64,000 nt of DNA from JAZKIX01 sp040384645. Lineage in GTDB: Bacteria; Pseudomonadota; Gammaproteobacteria; Burkholderiales; Burkholderiaceae_D. The notes below the pieces were generated by a model that worked only from the letters and a program-made list of their open reading frames with translations, was not told the origin of the DNA and did no database searches. Every line of letters starts with the position of its first letter. The stretch's first letter is position 1. The translations under genes were made by a program, and so were the position numbers. Below are positions 8,096 through 17,120 of the stretch, piece by piece. The stretch lies in the NCBI GenBank assembly GCA_040384645.1, contig JAZKIX010000069.1:1-64000 (forward strand), read 5' to 3'.

Positions 8096-8896
8096 CTATT
8101 TAATCAATTCGATCGCGTAAAATCCTTCCAAAGTACCAATGTGGGCGTGGCAGAGCGTGGTGTCGCCTGGGCCGCTCACACGCATGACATGGTCGATGCT
8201 CGCAGGCAGTGCAAGCACATCGCCCACGGCTAAAGTCCCTAGGTAACCCAACGTCATCTCTGTTTGGCTCACTTCGACGCTGAGTCTGATCTGTACCTTC
8301 GCCAAGGCCTGCTGCAGGCTTGATAATGAGGTGCGGACCGCCGCTGGCTCTGACGACTGGTTGCGAGACTGCGCGGGTACAGGTAACGCCTCGGCTGGTA
8401 GCAACAGCCAAAGAGTTTTCTCTGCCAAACTGGCCGTACATAACACCGCGCCGGAACCTGGACGAAAAAGCAATGCAGGCAAAACAGGTACTTTTTCTGG
8501 GCGTGTCGATTCTGAGGATGTGCCCGTCAAGGCATTGATCAGGCATATCAGCAAGTCTTGGACTGCGTCTTGGGCAACATCGCTTGCGATTAACGACGGC
8601 AGATGCTTTTCAGAAGTGGCATCGAATTTCTCGAATTGAAACAACATTTGTTCAATGCTGCGCGCCAGACCCGATTCTGCCAGGCTCCATACCGATATCC
8701 CGCTCGATAGCACGTGTTGACGCCAATCGGATCGGCATCCAAGATCACGATGTTCGACACTAAAAGCAGTACATGTGACTGCACTGCCGGGCATCGTAGC
8801 CCACGCTGTGCCCCAGTGCACAAGCGCAGCATAAGCACTTGTGGCGAGCTGTTCTGCGCGGCTGCGTTTCAATAATAGAAAGGGGGTGACGTTCAC
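8096..8896 (-). CDS. fliM: Reduced FliM-like C-ring protein
   Basis: A 266-residue protein placed between flgE and fliN, where fliM normally lies. Only the C-terminal SpoA-like part is clear (VRTSLSSLQQALAKVQIRLS, then TLGYLGTLAVGDVLALP). The usual N-terminal CheY-binding peptide (the EIDALL type) is absent. I see no GGxG motif of the FliG-binding middle domain, and the protein is about 60 residues shorter than typical FliM. It resembles injectisome SctQ in this reduction. The name rests on position plus the SpoA segment. If it is FliM, chemotactic switching through it is unlikely. Confidence 0.75.
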   Translation of the reverse strand: MNVTPFLLLKRSRAEQLATSAYAALVHWGTAWATMPGSAVTCTAFSVEHRDLGCRSDWRQHVLSSGISVWSLAESGLARSIEQMLFQFEKFDATSEKHLPSLIASDVAQDAVQDLLICLINALTGTSSESTRPEKVPVLPALLFRPGSGAVLCTASLAEKTLWLLLPAEALPVPAQSRNQSSEPAAVRTSLSSLQQALAKVQIRLSVEVSQTEMTLGYLGTLAVGDVLALPASIDHVMRVSGPGDTTLCHAHIGTLEGFYAIELIK

Positions 8897-8904
8897 GAGC
8901 CGTT

Positions 8905-10077
8905 CTAACCTTTCATACGCATCAACGTATCGAGCATTTGGTTTGCCGTGCTGATGAGTTCGGAGGCAGCTTGATAGCCACGTTGCGTGACAATGATGTC
9001 GCTAAATTCCTGGGACAGATCGACGTTCGATGCTTCCAGAGCATCTGCACTGATGGTCGTGTTACTCGTCTTGGCCACACGCAAGCTCACGCCTTGCTGA
9101 TTGGTGCTGGTAAAGTTGTTGCCGTTGACTGCGTGTAAATCGTTACTTGAACTGAAGGTGGCCAGTGCCAGCGTTTGTACTTTTGTCGTCTGCCCATTCG
9201 AATAGGTGAGCACCAGGTTTCCATCGGCATCAAAGGTGGTTTGAGTCAGGTCGCCGGTGCCGAATCCATCGACAGACGATACGGCCAGACTCGATACACC
9301 ACTGGTGGGATTAGTCGAACTCGGATCCATCGTTAAGGTCAGTGGCATCGCTGCAGCACCGGCAGGCGAGTACGTCAAACTGACCGTATTGAATGCAGGA
9401 TCAAGCAGGCCGCTGGCAAAGCGAATCTCACCGGTACCGACGGTCGTCGTACCATCTTTAATGGTCACCAGCCAGCTGCCTGGTGTCACCGCTGTATTGT
9501 TATGGAAATTGACGGACAAAGTATGCGTGCCGCCAGCACTATCGGTAACTGTCACCCCCCCGATGAGTTTATCGGTGTCAACGTTTGATAAGGTGCCATT
9601 CATGGTAATGGTGCTCGACGCACTCGCGGAATTGGTGCGCACGCCATTTAAGCTGATGTCTTGCAGAACGCCTTGGGCATTCAACGCTTGGACATGGTCG
9701 CCGTTGGCGTTGACCAGAATGCCTTTTTCATCAAACTTGAACTGCCCATCGCGGGTGTAGAGCAGTTGCCCGGACGTGCTGCGGAGTACAAAAAAGCCAT
9801 TCCCGTTAATCGCAGCATCAAGATCGTTGCCTGTCTGATTGATTTGTCCTTGAGAAAAATTGACGACGCTTGGCAAGGTACCCAAGCCCGAGCCTGTCTG
9901 GCCGCCACCATGGCCTCTTAATGCGCTATTACCACCTTCGGAAAAAAAAGCTGTAAATTGCGCATTCGACCCTTTAAAGCCGGGCGTGTTCAAATTGGCA
10001 ACGTTGTTGCTAATAGTTTGCAACTGTTTGGAAAAGCCGATCAGGCCAGAGGTACCAATATGGATTGAACCGAGCAT
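8905..10077 (-). CDS. flgE: Flagellar hook protein FlgE
   Basis: Builds the universal-joint hook outside the cell. At 390 residues it is a normal length. The N-terminal rod-hook signature is GLIGFSKQLQTISNNVANLN, then TPGFKGSNAQF; the central FlaE-type beta domain spans about 160-290; and the C-terminal helix is SDIIVTQRGYQAASELISTA followed by NQMLDTLMRMKG. It is exported by the type III gate encoded in the same operon. It follows flgD by 37 bp, matching the scaffold-then-hook order. Confidence 0.96.
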   Translation of the reverse strand: MLGSIHIGTSGLIGFSKQLQTISNNVANLNTPGFKGSNAQFTAFFSEGGNSALRGHGGGQTGSGLGTLPSVVNFSQGQINQTGNDLDAAINGNGFFVLRSTSGQLLYTRDGQFKFDEKGILVNANGDHVQALNAQGVLQDISLNGVRTNSASASSTITMNGTLSNVDTDKLIGGVTVTDSAGGTHTLSVNFHNNTAVTPGSWLVTIKDGTTTVGTGEIRFASGLLDPAFNTVSLTYSPAGAAAMPLTLTMDPSSTNPTSGVSSLAVSSVDGFGTGDLTQTTFDADGNLVLTYSNGQTTKVQTLALATFSSSNDLHAVNGNNFTSTNQQGVSLRVAKTSNTTISADALEASNVDLSQEFSDIIVTQRGYQAASELISTANQMLDTLMRMKG

Positions 10078-10114
10078 GTTAATTCCTTCAATTAGGGGAA
10101 ACGAAAATATTGCG

Positions 10115-10516
10115 TTATTTGATGCCTAAAACCTGTTTGAGGGCAACGCCGGTCAGATTGGCACCCGCAGTCGGATGAACCGTCAGGACTGGTGCATCGC
10201 CCATGACCGAAATGTCGGTCACTTGTCCGGTCGTCAAAGTGGCACCAGTTAGCACACTCACGGTACGACCCAGCAAGCCGACCGATTGCGTCGCTGTCTG
10301 CACCGCCAGCAACTGCTTGATGCTCGAAGACATTTCCTGGGTCTGGGCCAGTTGTGAAAACTGCGCCAGTTGCGCGACAAAGGCAGTATTGTCCATCGGC
10401 TTCAACGGATTTTGTGCATTGAGCTGACTCAGCAAAATTTTCAGAAAATCTTGCTGATTGATATGCGCTTGGGAATTTGCCGCTGAATTGACGGTGCTGA
10501 CGCTATTGAGTGCCAT
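10115..10516 (-). CDS. flgD: Hook-cap protein FlgD, short form
   Basis: Hook assembly scaffold. At only 133 residues it holds the conserved N-terminal FlgD domain (NQQDFLKILLSQLNAQNPLK, then PMDNTAFVAQLAQFSQLAQT) and one short beta segment. The C-terminal tudor/FnIII-like domains of standard FlgD (about 220 residues) are missing. The stop is clean and the downstream flgE is intact, so this looks like a naturally short version, not a frameshift. It overlaps the end of the fliK-like gene by 14 bases. Confidence 0.9.
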   Translation of the reverse strand: MALNSVSTVNSAANSQAHINQQDFLKILLSQLNAQNPLKPMDNTAFVAQLAQFSQLAQTQEMSSSIKQLLAVQTATQSVGLLGRTVSVLTGATLTTGQVTDISVMGDAPVLTVHPTAGANLTGVALKQVLGIK

Positions 10517-11915
10517 ATGCTTCTTCCTGTGTGGATATGATTAAATCGTTTGTATCGTGTGCATTCCCGCCTTGCTCTGCAAGGTCCGCAACGGCTGTGG
10601 TGCGGTACGAACGCCCTCGTGCAGTGATTCCGTTGACGACTTCGCTGTCCAGACCAGTTCGGAAGGCACGTTTGCCGTTGATCGTTGCATCTGTGAGCCG
10701 CATGCCCATACTTGCAATATCGCTGGCCAAGCGATAGACCAGATTTTGAGATTGCACCAAACTTAATTTGTTATCGCGGATCCATAACTTGATATCGTCG
10801 CCTTCGCCTGTCAGGTGCATCAAGCGTTTTTGCCAAACCAGTTTTTCTTCCAATAGGGGCTCGGCCGCTGAAATAGTTTCTTGCGTTTCTTGCGCCAACG
10901 TCTCGGGCGCTGACATGGCATCGGGCAAAACGCTGCCCACCATGGTTAACGCCTGAGTCGATAAGGCGACAGCCTGTGGCTGGATCGGGGGAGACATGGA
11001 TAGCCTCCCATGTTGATGAATAGGTAAAACTTGCATCGTACTCGCTTGCGCGGCAGACATGCTGGCCAATCGGATAGCGTCGGCAATTTGGGTGGTCGCA
11101 CCCTCAATTCCCAATGTTTTGGCGATCGTATTTTTTGCTACGTTGACAGCTTCTTTCACAGCTTCTTTCACAGCTTTTTTCACAGCTTTTTTGACAGCTT
11201 CAATAGGAACCGCTACTACTACCTGACAATTCACTTGCGTGAGCGCAACACTAGTGCAAGGACGCGATGCGGCGAACGCTTGAATTTGATTAGTCTGTTC
11301 TGGGGATAAACCAGCCGCCGTAGCAGTTGCTTGTGCTTGTGCTAGGGCCTCTGTAGTGCCTTGCTCGACTAGGGGGTGAGGTTCCTCGCTCAACTTAGCA
11401 GCAGTTAACGTGAGATTGATTAACGTCGCAAGTATCTCGGCAGTGACGGGAAGTGTGTTGGGTAGAGCTGGCTCGCGCACGCGAATCACGGACGATATGG
11501 GTTCATTTTGTGTTTCACACCTGTTAAGGGGGTACTTTGCGTCTTGTATGGGCGTGACAACGACACGCGGAGAAACATCATGGCGTGCTATGTTGGCGTT
11601 GGCCTGAACACTCTCAAGACTCGATTGCAACGGGGGTGGTGATGGCGCTGACGATGACAATGATGATAGGTTGCGCTGTGTTTTTGAGTCGCTAGCGGGC
11701 TGCGGCAAGATTGTGTGCCAGGACGCGATCGCCCCGTGTGCATCCGCGCCAGAATTAAAGACGCCGTCCTTGCTCATTTGCGTTAACTGGGCCAACTCCA
11801 TTTGCCGCAACCAGCTATCGCGCTGGTTGGCCGCATCGGCTTTCCTCGCCAGCTGGGATTTTTCATCGAAGCCCGATAAATAGGCACTAATTTTTGTCAC
11901 GAGTTTTCTCTCCAA
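10503..11915 (-). CDS. fliK: FliK-like hook-length control protein
   Basis: A 470-residue, low-complexity protein rich in Ala, Gln, Ser and Thr, between fliJ and flgD, where fliK normally lies. The folded C-terminal part (about 360-440) has LVWQKRLMHLTGEGDDIKLW and LASDIASMGMRLTDATINGK, loosely matching the FliK C-terminal substrate-switch domain. The middle contains a Lys/Ala run KAVKKAVKKAVKEAVKEAV made by a 12-bp tandem repeat. Sequence support is modest and the name leans on position; FliK proteins are very variable. Confidence 0.7.
   Translation of the reverse strand: MERKLVTKISAYLSGFDEKSQLARKADAANQRDSWLRQMELAQLTQMSKDGVFNSGADAHGAIASWHTILPQPASDSKTQRNLSSLSSSAPSPPPLQSSLESVQANANIARHDVSPRVVVTPIQDAKYPLNRCETQNEPISSVIRVREPALPNTLPVTAEILATLINLTLTAAKLSEEPHPLVEQGTTEALAQAQATATAAGLSPEQTNQIQAFAASRPCTSVALTQVNCQVVVAVPIEAVKKAVKKAVKEAVKEAVNVAKNTIAKTLGIEGATTQIADAIRLASMSAAQASTMQVLPIHQHGRLSMSPPIQPQAVALSTQALTMVGSVLPDAMSAPETLAQETQETISAAEPLLEEKLVWQKRLMHLTGEGDDIKLWIRDNKLSLVQSQNLVYRLASDIASMGMRLTDATINGKRAFRTGLDSEVVNGITARGRSYRTTAVADLAEQGGNAHDTNDLIISTQEEAYGTQ
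11145..11204 (-). repeat. 12-bp coding tandem repeat in fliK
   Basis: Five near-identical 12-bp units (plus strand ACAGCTTCTTTC type, drifting to ACAGCTTTTTTC) encode the KKAV/KEAV heptad-like run. The unit length keeps the frame, so gain or loss of units would lengthen or shorten the ruler part of FliK without breaking it. Confidence 0.85.
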
Positions 11916-12364
11916 TGTAAGCGCTGCAACCAGCTGTCATCGGACTGCTGGTACACTTGTTTGACGATCTGCTGATCATATTCTTTGGCCGCCATTTCCT
12001 TATTTCGGTCGAGATTGTCGGCGAATTTTCTCAAACTATTGAGCGTGGCAAACGTCTCGTCACGCTCTTGCTGCAAGATGTGCAACTGCGCATTTTCCGA
12101 GACAAGTTGCTGCTGCACTTGAACCATATAGGCGTGCGCCACACGTTGGGCATCGATATTGAGTACAGGGTGCATTTGGCGTTGCAGCAAGACGTCGGAG
12201 CGTGCCGCGGCGAACGAATGCAATAACTGGTTAACGGTGTTTTCCTGGATAGCGGCGGCGGCGTTTTGTCCCGCAAGCGCACGCCCGACATCGTTCATTT
12301 CCCATTCGGTCACGCTGCGCATCGGTTCCAGTGCATAGTCAAATCCACGGCGGTCGCGGCTCAT
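11897..12364 (-). CDS. fliJ: FliJ-like export chaperone/stalk protein
   Basis: A 155-residue, almost entirely alpha-helical, coiled-coil protein rich in Gln, Glu and Ala (for example AYMVQVQQQLVSENAQLHIL), as expected for FliJ, the central stalk that couples the FliI ATPase ring to FlhA. It overlaps fliI by four bases (12361-12364) and the next gene by 19. The sequence is divergent, so the name depends on size, coiled coil and position after fliI. Confidence 0.8.
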   Translation of the reverse strand: MSRDRRGFDYALEPMRSVTEWEMNDVGRALAGQNAAAAIQENTVNQLLHSFAAARSDVLLQRQMHPVLNIDAQRVAHAYMVQVQQQLVSENAQLHILQQERDETFATLNSLRKFADNLDRNKEMAAKEYDQQIVKQVYQQSDDSWLQRLHWRENS

Positions 12365-13752
12365 GGCGGCATGCTTCCCATTGTGCCAGCGCGTCCTACA
12401 GTAGGTCCGGCTACGTGAGGAGAGTTACTCCCGGAAGGAGGGGCAGTTGTACGCATCGTTGCACGCAAGGTCTCCACTGCATGTACTCGGCTGACATGAT
12501 GCTCTTCACGTTGGCGCAGGAATTTGGTCAATGCCGGCCACAACGCAATCGCTTGGTCGATTTCGGTGCTGCTGCCCGCGCGGTAAGCGCCCATGTCAAT
12601 CAGTTGTCGGTTCCGGTCATAGACGGCGAGGCATTCGAGCGCATCATGCACCAAAGCTTGATCCTCTGGCGAGGCCAAGTCGCCAAATAGGCGGCTAACG
12701 CTATGGAGCACATCAATGGCAGGGTAGTGGCCCTGCTGGGCCAATCGGCGTGCGAGCACGATATGTCCGTCGAGTGTGGCACGCAACATGTCGGAAATGG
12801 GCTCGTTGAAGTCATCTCCTTCTACGAGGACAGTATAAAGGGCGGTGATGGTACCGCCCGACGCAGCGGTGCCACAGCGCTCGCACAGTTCAGGCAACTC
12901 GGCAAACACTGATGGCGTATAACCGCGCGCGGTCGGCGGCTCTCCAACCGACAAGCCAATTTCACGCCGCGCCATTGCAAAGCGGGTGACTGAATCCATA
13001 GTCAGCAAGACTTGTTTTCCAACGTCTCGAAAATACTCGGCAATGGCCGTGGCAGCGTAGGCAGCGCGGGCACGCGCCAGCGCAGGCTGATCCGATGTAG
13101 CCACCACAACCACCGAATGCGCAAGGCCATCGGGGCCCAAATGCTTATCGAGAAATTCGCGTACTTCGCGCCCCCGTTCGCCGATCAGTGCGATCACATT
13201 GATGTCGGCCCGCGTATTGCGTGCCATCATGCCCAATAGCGTACTCTTGCCCACGCCACTGCCAGCGAAGATACCGACGCGCTGGCCACGTCCAATGGTC
13301 AACATACTGTCTATCGATCGAACGCCGGTTTCCAGTATTTCACTAACTCTTGGGCGTGATAAAGGATTTAATGGTGTTGCCCTGAGCGGGCGCCACTCTG
13401 ACGGGATGATAGCCGGCATGCCGTCGAGTGGGTCGCCGAATGCGTCGATCACGCGCCCCAGCAAATTCGGGCCCACCGCAATTTGTGGCATTTGTCCAGT
13501 CGCAACCACTTCACTACCAGCACCGATGCCATGGACTTCGCCATAGGGCATCAGCATGACGCGTCCATCACGTAACCCGACCACTTCGGCGCGTAAGCTG
13601 GCCCCCCCCCGACGCGGATGAATTTTACAGATTTCGCCAATCAATACATCCGGCCCGGACGACTCAATGCTCAATCCGGCCAATCGACGCACATGACCGA
13701 CCTTACGAATCAGATCTACCGAGCGAAGTGCGTCGAGGTAACGTTGCATCAT
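12361..13752 (-). CDS. fliI: Flagellar export ATPase FliI
   Basis: Hexameric ATPase that powers or unloads type III export at the membrane. 463 residues. Walker A GIFAGSGVGKSTLLG is at about 163-177, Walker B QVLLTMDSVTRFA at about 243-255, and the type-III-ATPase block GEPPTARGYTPSVFAELPEL follows. It lies between the unknown protein at 13835 and fliJ. ATGATG at the start leaves two possible initiators, of no practical consequence. Confidence 0.97.
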   Translation of the reverse strand: MMQRYLDALRSVDLIRKVGHVRRLAGLSIESSGPDVLIGEICKIHPRRGGASLRAEVVGLRDGRVMLMPYGEVHGIGAGSEVVATGQMPQIAVGPNLLGRVIDAFGDPLDGMPAIIPSEWRPLRATPLNPLSRPRVSEILETGVRSIDSMLTIGRGQRVGIFAGSGVGKSTLLGMMARNTRADINVIALIGERGREVREFLDKHLGPDGLAHSVVVVATSDQPALARARAAYAATAIAEYFRDVGKQVLLTMDSVTRFAMARREIGLSVGEPPTARGYTPSVFAELPELCERCGTAASGGTITALYTVLVEGDDFNEPISDMLRATLDGHIVLARRLAQQGHYPAIDVLHSVSRLFGDLASPEDQALVHDALECLAVYDRNRQLIDMGAYRAGSSTEIDQAIALWPALTKFLRQREEHHVSRVHAVETLRATMRTTAPPSGSNSPHVAGPTVGRAGTMGSMPP

Positions 13753-13834
13753 GATCGTTTCGCGTCACACGACGAACCATGCCGCATCCGCGGCAGTGCC
13801 CGTTTTCTTTTTAAATATGCGCAAAAACGTGACA

Positions 13835-14383
13835 TCACAGCCATCGCCGCACCGCCTGTTGCAAGAAGGAGAGCAAGCCACCCGGCGTCTTACTTGATCG
13901 GGCCGCTGCGCGGTCGAGATCAAATTCGGCCAAGCGTAAGGATAGTTGCACATGCAGTCGTTCGCCTAGCTTGCTCCCGACAACGATGGGCGTCGCCCCT
14001 GTCACGCTAAGGCGTTCGCGCTGTCCAGGCGTGAGAGTGGCTAAAAAATCCTGCTGCCACGACCACTGATCCAATGCGAGTACGTGCCGCACCAGCCAGA
14101 CGGGTTCGTCGGCCAACAGGGCATGCATGTGCACAGCAGATGCCCGCGCAACCAAATCGGTTAGGCCACCCTGTTGTAACGGCGCGATGAACGTTGGTGC
14201 AGAGGCGCCCGATGTCGCGGCATCGATTAAGGTAGGATCGACAGGAATGCCGAGGCTATGCAATTCTGCCAAATGTTTGCGCACAATATGCTGATCTTCT
14301 TCTGCCAAGCGCGCAAGAATCCAGGACTGATCTCGTTTTTGAATTCCATGCAGCAGCAGTGCGGATTGGCGGTGCCAAGGCAT
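13835..14383 (-). CDS. Unknown protein in the fliG/fliH position
   Basis: A 182-residue soluble protein between fliF (sharing one base) and fliI (82 bp), exactly where fliG and fliH normally stand. The N-terminal half is helical (RDQSWILARLAEEDQHIVRK, then HLAELHSLGIP). The middle has a Trp-rich block (LADEPVWLVRHVLALDQWSW) and the C-terminal part ends LLSFLQQAVRRWL. I cannot match it to FliG (no armadillo-type repeats or charged motor ridge) or FliH. The place recalls the injectisome order SctJ-SctK-SctL-SctN, so a SctK-like or highly divergent FliH role is possible. It is very likely a structural or export partner. Confidence 0.75.
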   Translation of the reverse strand: MPWHRQSALLLHGIQKRDQSWILARLAEEDQHIVRKHLAELHSLGIPVDPTLIDAATSGASAPTFIAPLQQGGLTDLVARASAVHMHALLADEPVWLVRHVLALDQWSWQQDFLATLTPGQRERLSVTGATPIVVGSKLGERLHVQLSLRLAEFDLDRAAARSSKTPGGLLSFLQQAVRRWL

Positions 14384-15873
14384 TAACTATTCTCCGTTGG
14401 TTGCAGCGGCTGCCTCGATATTTGCTCGGCGGTGCCCAGCCAGCTATGTACTTGCGCCAACAACCTATCGCGCTCCTGGTTGCTCAGTTGCCGGGGTTCC
14501 TTTGCGCGCCTGCCAATCGTATGCACGCCCCATGCGAGCAATATAAGAACCAGCACGCCGGACAGCAGCACCATGGGTGACGCAATACCGTTGGCAGTAA
14601 TATGTTCGGCGGCAACAGCTGGAGCAACAGCCGTATCGGTGACATCGGTGGCATCGGCACCTATAGGATTGGACCGCACGATTGTGCTGGTCATCGGCAC
14701 ACTATTGATCTGATCGACGGAATACACCGCCACAGCATCGCCGCGGTCCTTGTCGGCTCCGACCGCCCTCGCAACAATATCTTTTAATCGTTCAAGCTGC
14801 GCCTGATCTAGTGCCTTGCGCACTACCACGGCCACATTGACATGGCTCACGGCCCCTGCTGCCGAGACCACTTGTTCAACGCGGCGACCAAGTTGGTAGT
14901 CCACTTCCCGGCTGGCCGTCCCGGCATGGCCTGGTGCGGCGCTTGGCGTAGTAGAGGCTGCATCCGTTCCGTTATTGGTAGCGCGGTTGGTATGCCGCTC
15001 GCGCAAGATGGCACCAGTGGCAACACCTTGGTCTTCACCATTGCCCAGCACGGTTTCGGTCGTCACCTTGACATGGTCATGGTTAAGGGTCACATCAACG
15101 CTCGCGATGCCCTGGCCAACGCCGAAGGTCCGATCCAGCACTTCGACCACTTTCTTATTCAGATACACCTCGATTGCACGCTTGTCGTCTAGTCCGTCGG
15201 CAGACATGATGGCTTCGCCCTCTGTGCTGTTACGGCGCGTCAATGCTACCCCGTGCTGATTGACAATGGTTACGTCATTGGACTTGATGTCAGGCACCGC
15301 TGCCGCTACAAGGCGTTGAATGCCCTGAATCTGGTTGGCATCGAGTGTCTTGCCTTGTTTGGCCGCAATCGTAATCGAGGCCTTCGGCTGAGTACCGTTC
15401 TTTTTAAATAGAGCCTGTTCCGATAGCACCAGATGCACACGTGCCGTTTGCACTTCCTCAAGCGAGAGAATGGTGCGGGTCAACTCACCTTGCAGAGCAC
15501 GCTGATAATTAACCTTTTGCGCAAATTCGGTCATCCCTACTTCGCTGTCATTGAATAATTCAAAACCAACCGCGCCTTGCAAGGGCAGCTCCTTTCCCAC
15601 CAATTTCAGGCGCGTTTGATATACGACATCGGAAGGCACCATAATAGTAGTGCCTTCGTCACTGAGGCGATACGGCGTTTTTATTTTTTCCAATTCCGAA
15701 ACCATGGTTGCGGCATCTTGTGGTGCTAGGTGGGCAAAGAGGACCTGGTAATGGGTCCGCAATGCCCACGTACCCAGTGCAATAGTTGCAATGATGATGA
15801 GCGCTGCGCCCAGCATCAATCCCAATTGTGCGGAACGCCCAAATTTATTCCAAAAATCGTTTAAAGCAGTCAC
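14383..15873 (-). CDS. fliF: Flagellar MS-ring protein FliF
   Basis: A 496-residue inner-membrane ring protein. The first membrane helix is near 17-37 (LMLGAALIIIATIALGTWAL). The periplasmic ring-building domains are visible from YQVLFAHLAPQDAATMVSEL to QRALQGELTRTILSLEEVQ, and the second helix is near 432-452 (MVLLSGVLVLILLAWGVHTI). The cytoplasmic tail RDRLLAQVHSWLGT resembles the FliG-binding end of FliF, which argues that a FliG exists somewhere in this genome although none lies here. Confidence 0.95.
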   Translation of the reverse strand: MTALNDFWNKFGRSAQLGLMLGAALIIIATIALGTWALRTHYQVLFAHLAPQDAATMVSELEKIKTPYRLSDEGTTIMVPSDVVYQTRLKLVGKELPLQGAVGFELFNDSEVGMTEFAQKVNYQRALQGELTRTILSLEEVQTARVHLVLSEQALFKKNGTQPKASITIAAKQGKTLDANQIQGIQRLVAAAVPDIKSNDVTIVNQHGVALTRRNSTEGEAIMSADGLDDKRAIEVYLNKKVVEVLDRTFGVGQGIASVDVTLNHDHVKVTTETVLGNGEDQGVATGAILRERHTNRATNNGTDAASTTPSAAPGHAGTASREVDYQLGRRVEQVVSAAGAVSHVNVAVVVRKALDQAQLERLKDIVARAVGADKDRGDAVAVYSVDQINSVPMTSTIVRSNPIGADATDVTDTAVAPAVAAEHITANGIASPMVLLSGVLVLILLAWGVHTIGRRAKEPRQLSNQERDRLLAQVHSWLGTAEQISRQPLQPTENS

Positions 15874-15895
15874 GTCTGTTTACCTTACAATTTTC

Positions 15896-16234
15896 TTATA
15901 CTTGCATCTGCAAGAGTTCACGATACGCATCGAGCACATGGTTTCGTACCTGCATCACCAGTTGCATGGACAGCTTGGCTTGCTCCAGATTGATCATGAC
16001 CTGATGCAAATTAGTAGCATCGCCGGCCGCCAACTGCTGCACGCCATGGTCTGCATTGAGCAACTGAGTGTTCACCTGCGATAACTGCTGGCTAAAGGCA
16101 GCGGCGAACTGGCCTGATGCTGCAGCTAGTGTCGATGCAGGAGCGGTGGTGAGCTGCGCGACCTTTGCTGCACTCGTCAGATTTAGCGAAGGCATCGAAA
16201 TCGGCGGTAAAAAAGTGAGCGCCTCTACACTCAT
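15896..16234 (-). CDS. fliE: Rod adaptor protein FliE
   Basis: A 112-residue protein linking the MS ring and the proximal rod. The C-terminal conserved part is clear: DATNLHQVMINLEQAKLSMQ, then LVMQVRNHVLDAYRELLQMQ. The N-terminal half is Ala/Thr-rich and variable, as in the family. It overlaps flgC by four bases and is followed by fliF after 22 bp, the classical flgBC-fliEF order. Confidence 0.95.
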   Translation of the reverse strand: MSVEALTFLPPISMPSLNLTSAAKVAQLTTAPASTLAAASGQFAAAFSQQLSQVNTQLLNADHGVQQLAAGDATNLHQVMINLEQAKLSMQLVMQVRNHVLDAYRELLQMQV

Positions 16235-16668
16235 TGCGAGCCTCCCAACTCAAGCGCTTTCAAGGCCATCGTTTTGGCTGCATTAAGCGCAACCACATTG
16301 GCTTCATACGCACGCAAGGCGCTGGCGATATTGACCATTTCGGTCACTTGATTCACGCCGGGCATCAAAACAAAACCTTTCTCATCGGCATCGGGATTGC
16401 CAGGTTCATACAACTTATGCGGAGCGACATCGGTTTCTTCGATACTGTGGATTTGGGCTCCATGCAATTGTGCTCCACTCAGTTGTTCAAAACCGACTGC
16501 GAAGTTGGTAGTGCCCTCGACGGTTGTGACGTGCAGAGGACGAAATAACTTACCATCAGGACCCTTGCTGCTGTGGATGTTGGCAAGATTAACGGCGGAA
16601 ATATCGAGCCGAAGTTTTTCGACATTCATGCCGGTGGCGCTAATGGCAAAGGCGTTGCGATAATCCAT
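16231..16668 (-). CDS. flgC: Proximal rod protein FlgC
   Basis: A 145-residue rod subunit exported by the flagellar apparatus. The N-terminal rod signature is AFAISATGMNVEKLRLDISA (with NLANIHSSKG following), the central block is NPDADEKGFVLMPGVNQVTE, and the C-terminal helix is ALRAYEANVVALNAAKTMAL. It is directly adjacent to flgB with no spacer and overlaps fliE. Confidence 0.96.
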   Translation of the reverse strand: MDYRNAFAISATGMNVEKLRLDISAVNLANIHSSKGPDGKLFRPLHVTTVEGTTNFAVGFEQLSGAQLHGAQIHSIEETDVAPHKLYEPGNPDADEKGFVLMPGVNQVTEMVNIASALRAYEANVVALNAAKTMALKALELGGSQ

Positions 16669-17061
16669 TTAGCGTTTTCCTTCTGCGATGGCTGAACCGA
16701 TGAGTGACATGTGTTTGTTCAGCGCTTTCAGCAGTGCTTCATACTGGACGGTGTTTTGTGCAAGGTGGGCAATTTCTGTATCAAGCAGGGCAGTACGATC
16801 GGCCTCTGCCACCGGCTCGCCCCGCTCGATCACAGGTCTAATTGCCGACAGCATGCTCGGCTGCACCGCTTCTCCCTGTCCCAAGGCAGTACGCACTAGC
16901 TCCATCTGCTGCTCGAAATTGACACTGGCAGGCGCATAGCCTTGAGTGTTGATATTGGCGATATTGTTGGCGATTGTCATATGCCGCAGACTGGCCGCAT
17001 CGAGCGCCATTTTCACCATATCGACTGTGATTGCTTCAGCAGGACCAAACATGCAAGACAC
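16669..17061 (-). CDS. flgB: Proximal rod protein FlgB
   Basis: A 130-residue rod subunit. The N-terminal signature MALDAASLRHMTIANNIANI, followed by NTQGYAPASVNFEQQM, is typical; the C-terminal helix carries QNTVQYEALLKALNKHMSLI. It follows flgI after 59 bp, the second largest spacer inside the operon, and is joined to flgC. Confidence 0.95.
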   Translation of the reverse strand: MSCMFGPAEAITVDMVKMALDAASLRHMTIANNIANINTQGYAPASVNFEQQMELVRTALGQGEAVQPSMLSAIRPVIERGEPVAEADRTALLDTEIAHLAQNTVQYEALLKALNKHMSLIGSAIAEGKR

Positions 17062-17120
17062 CCTTTTCCAATAAATAATTATCGTTAACTTGTTGCATAC
17101 GCATTTTCCTCATTTATTCA

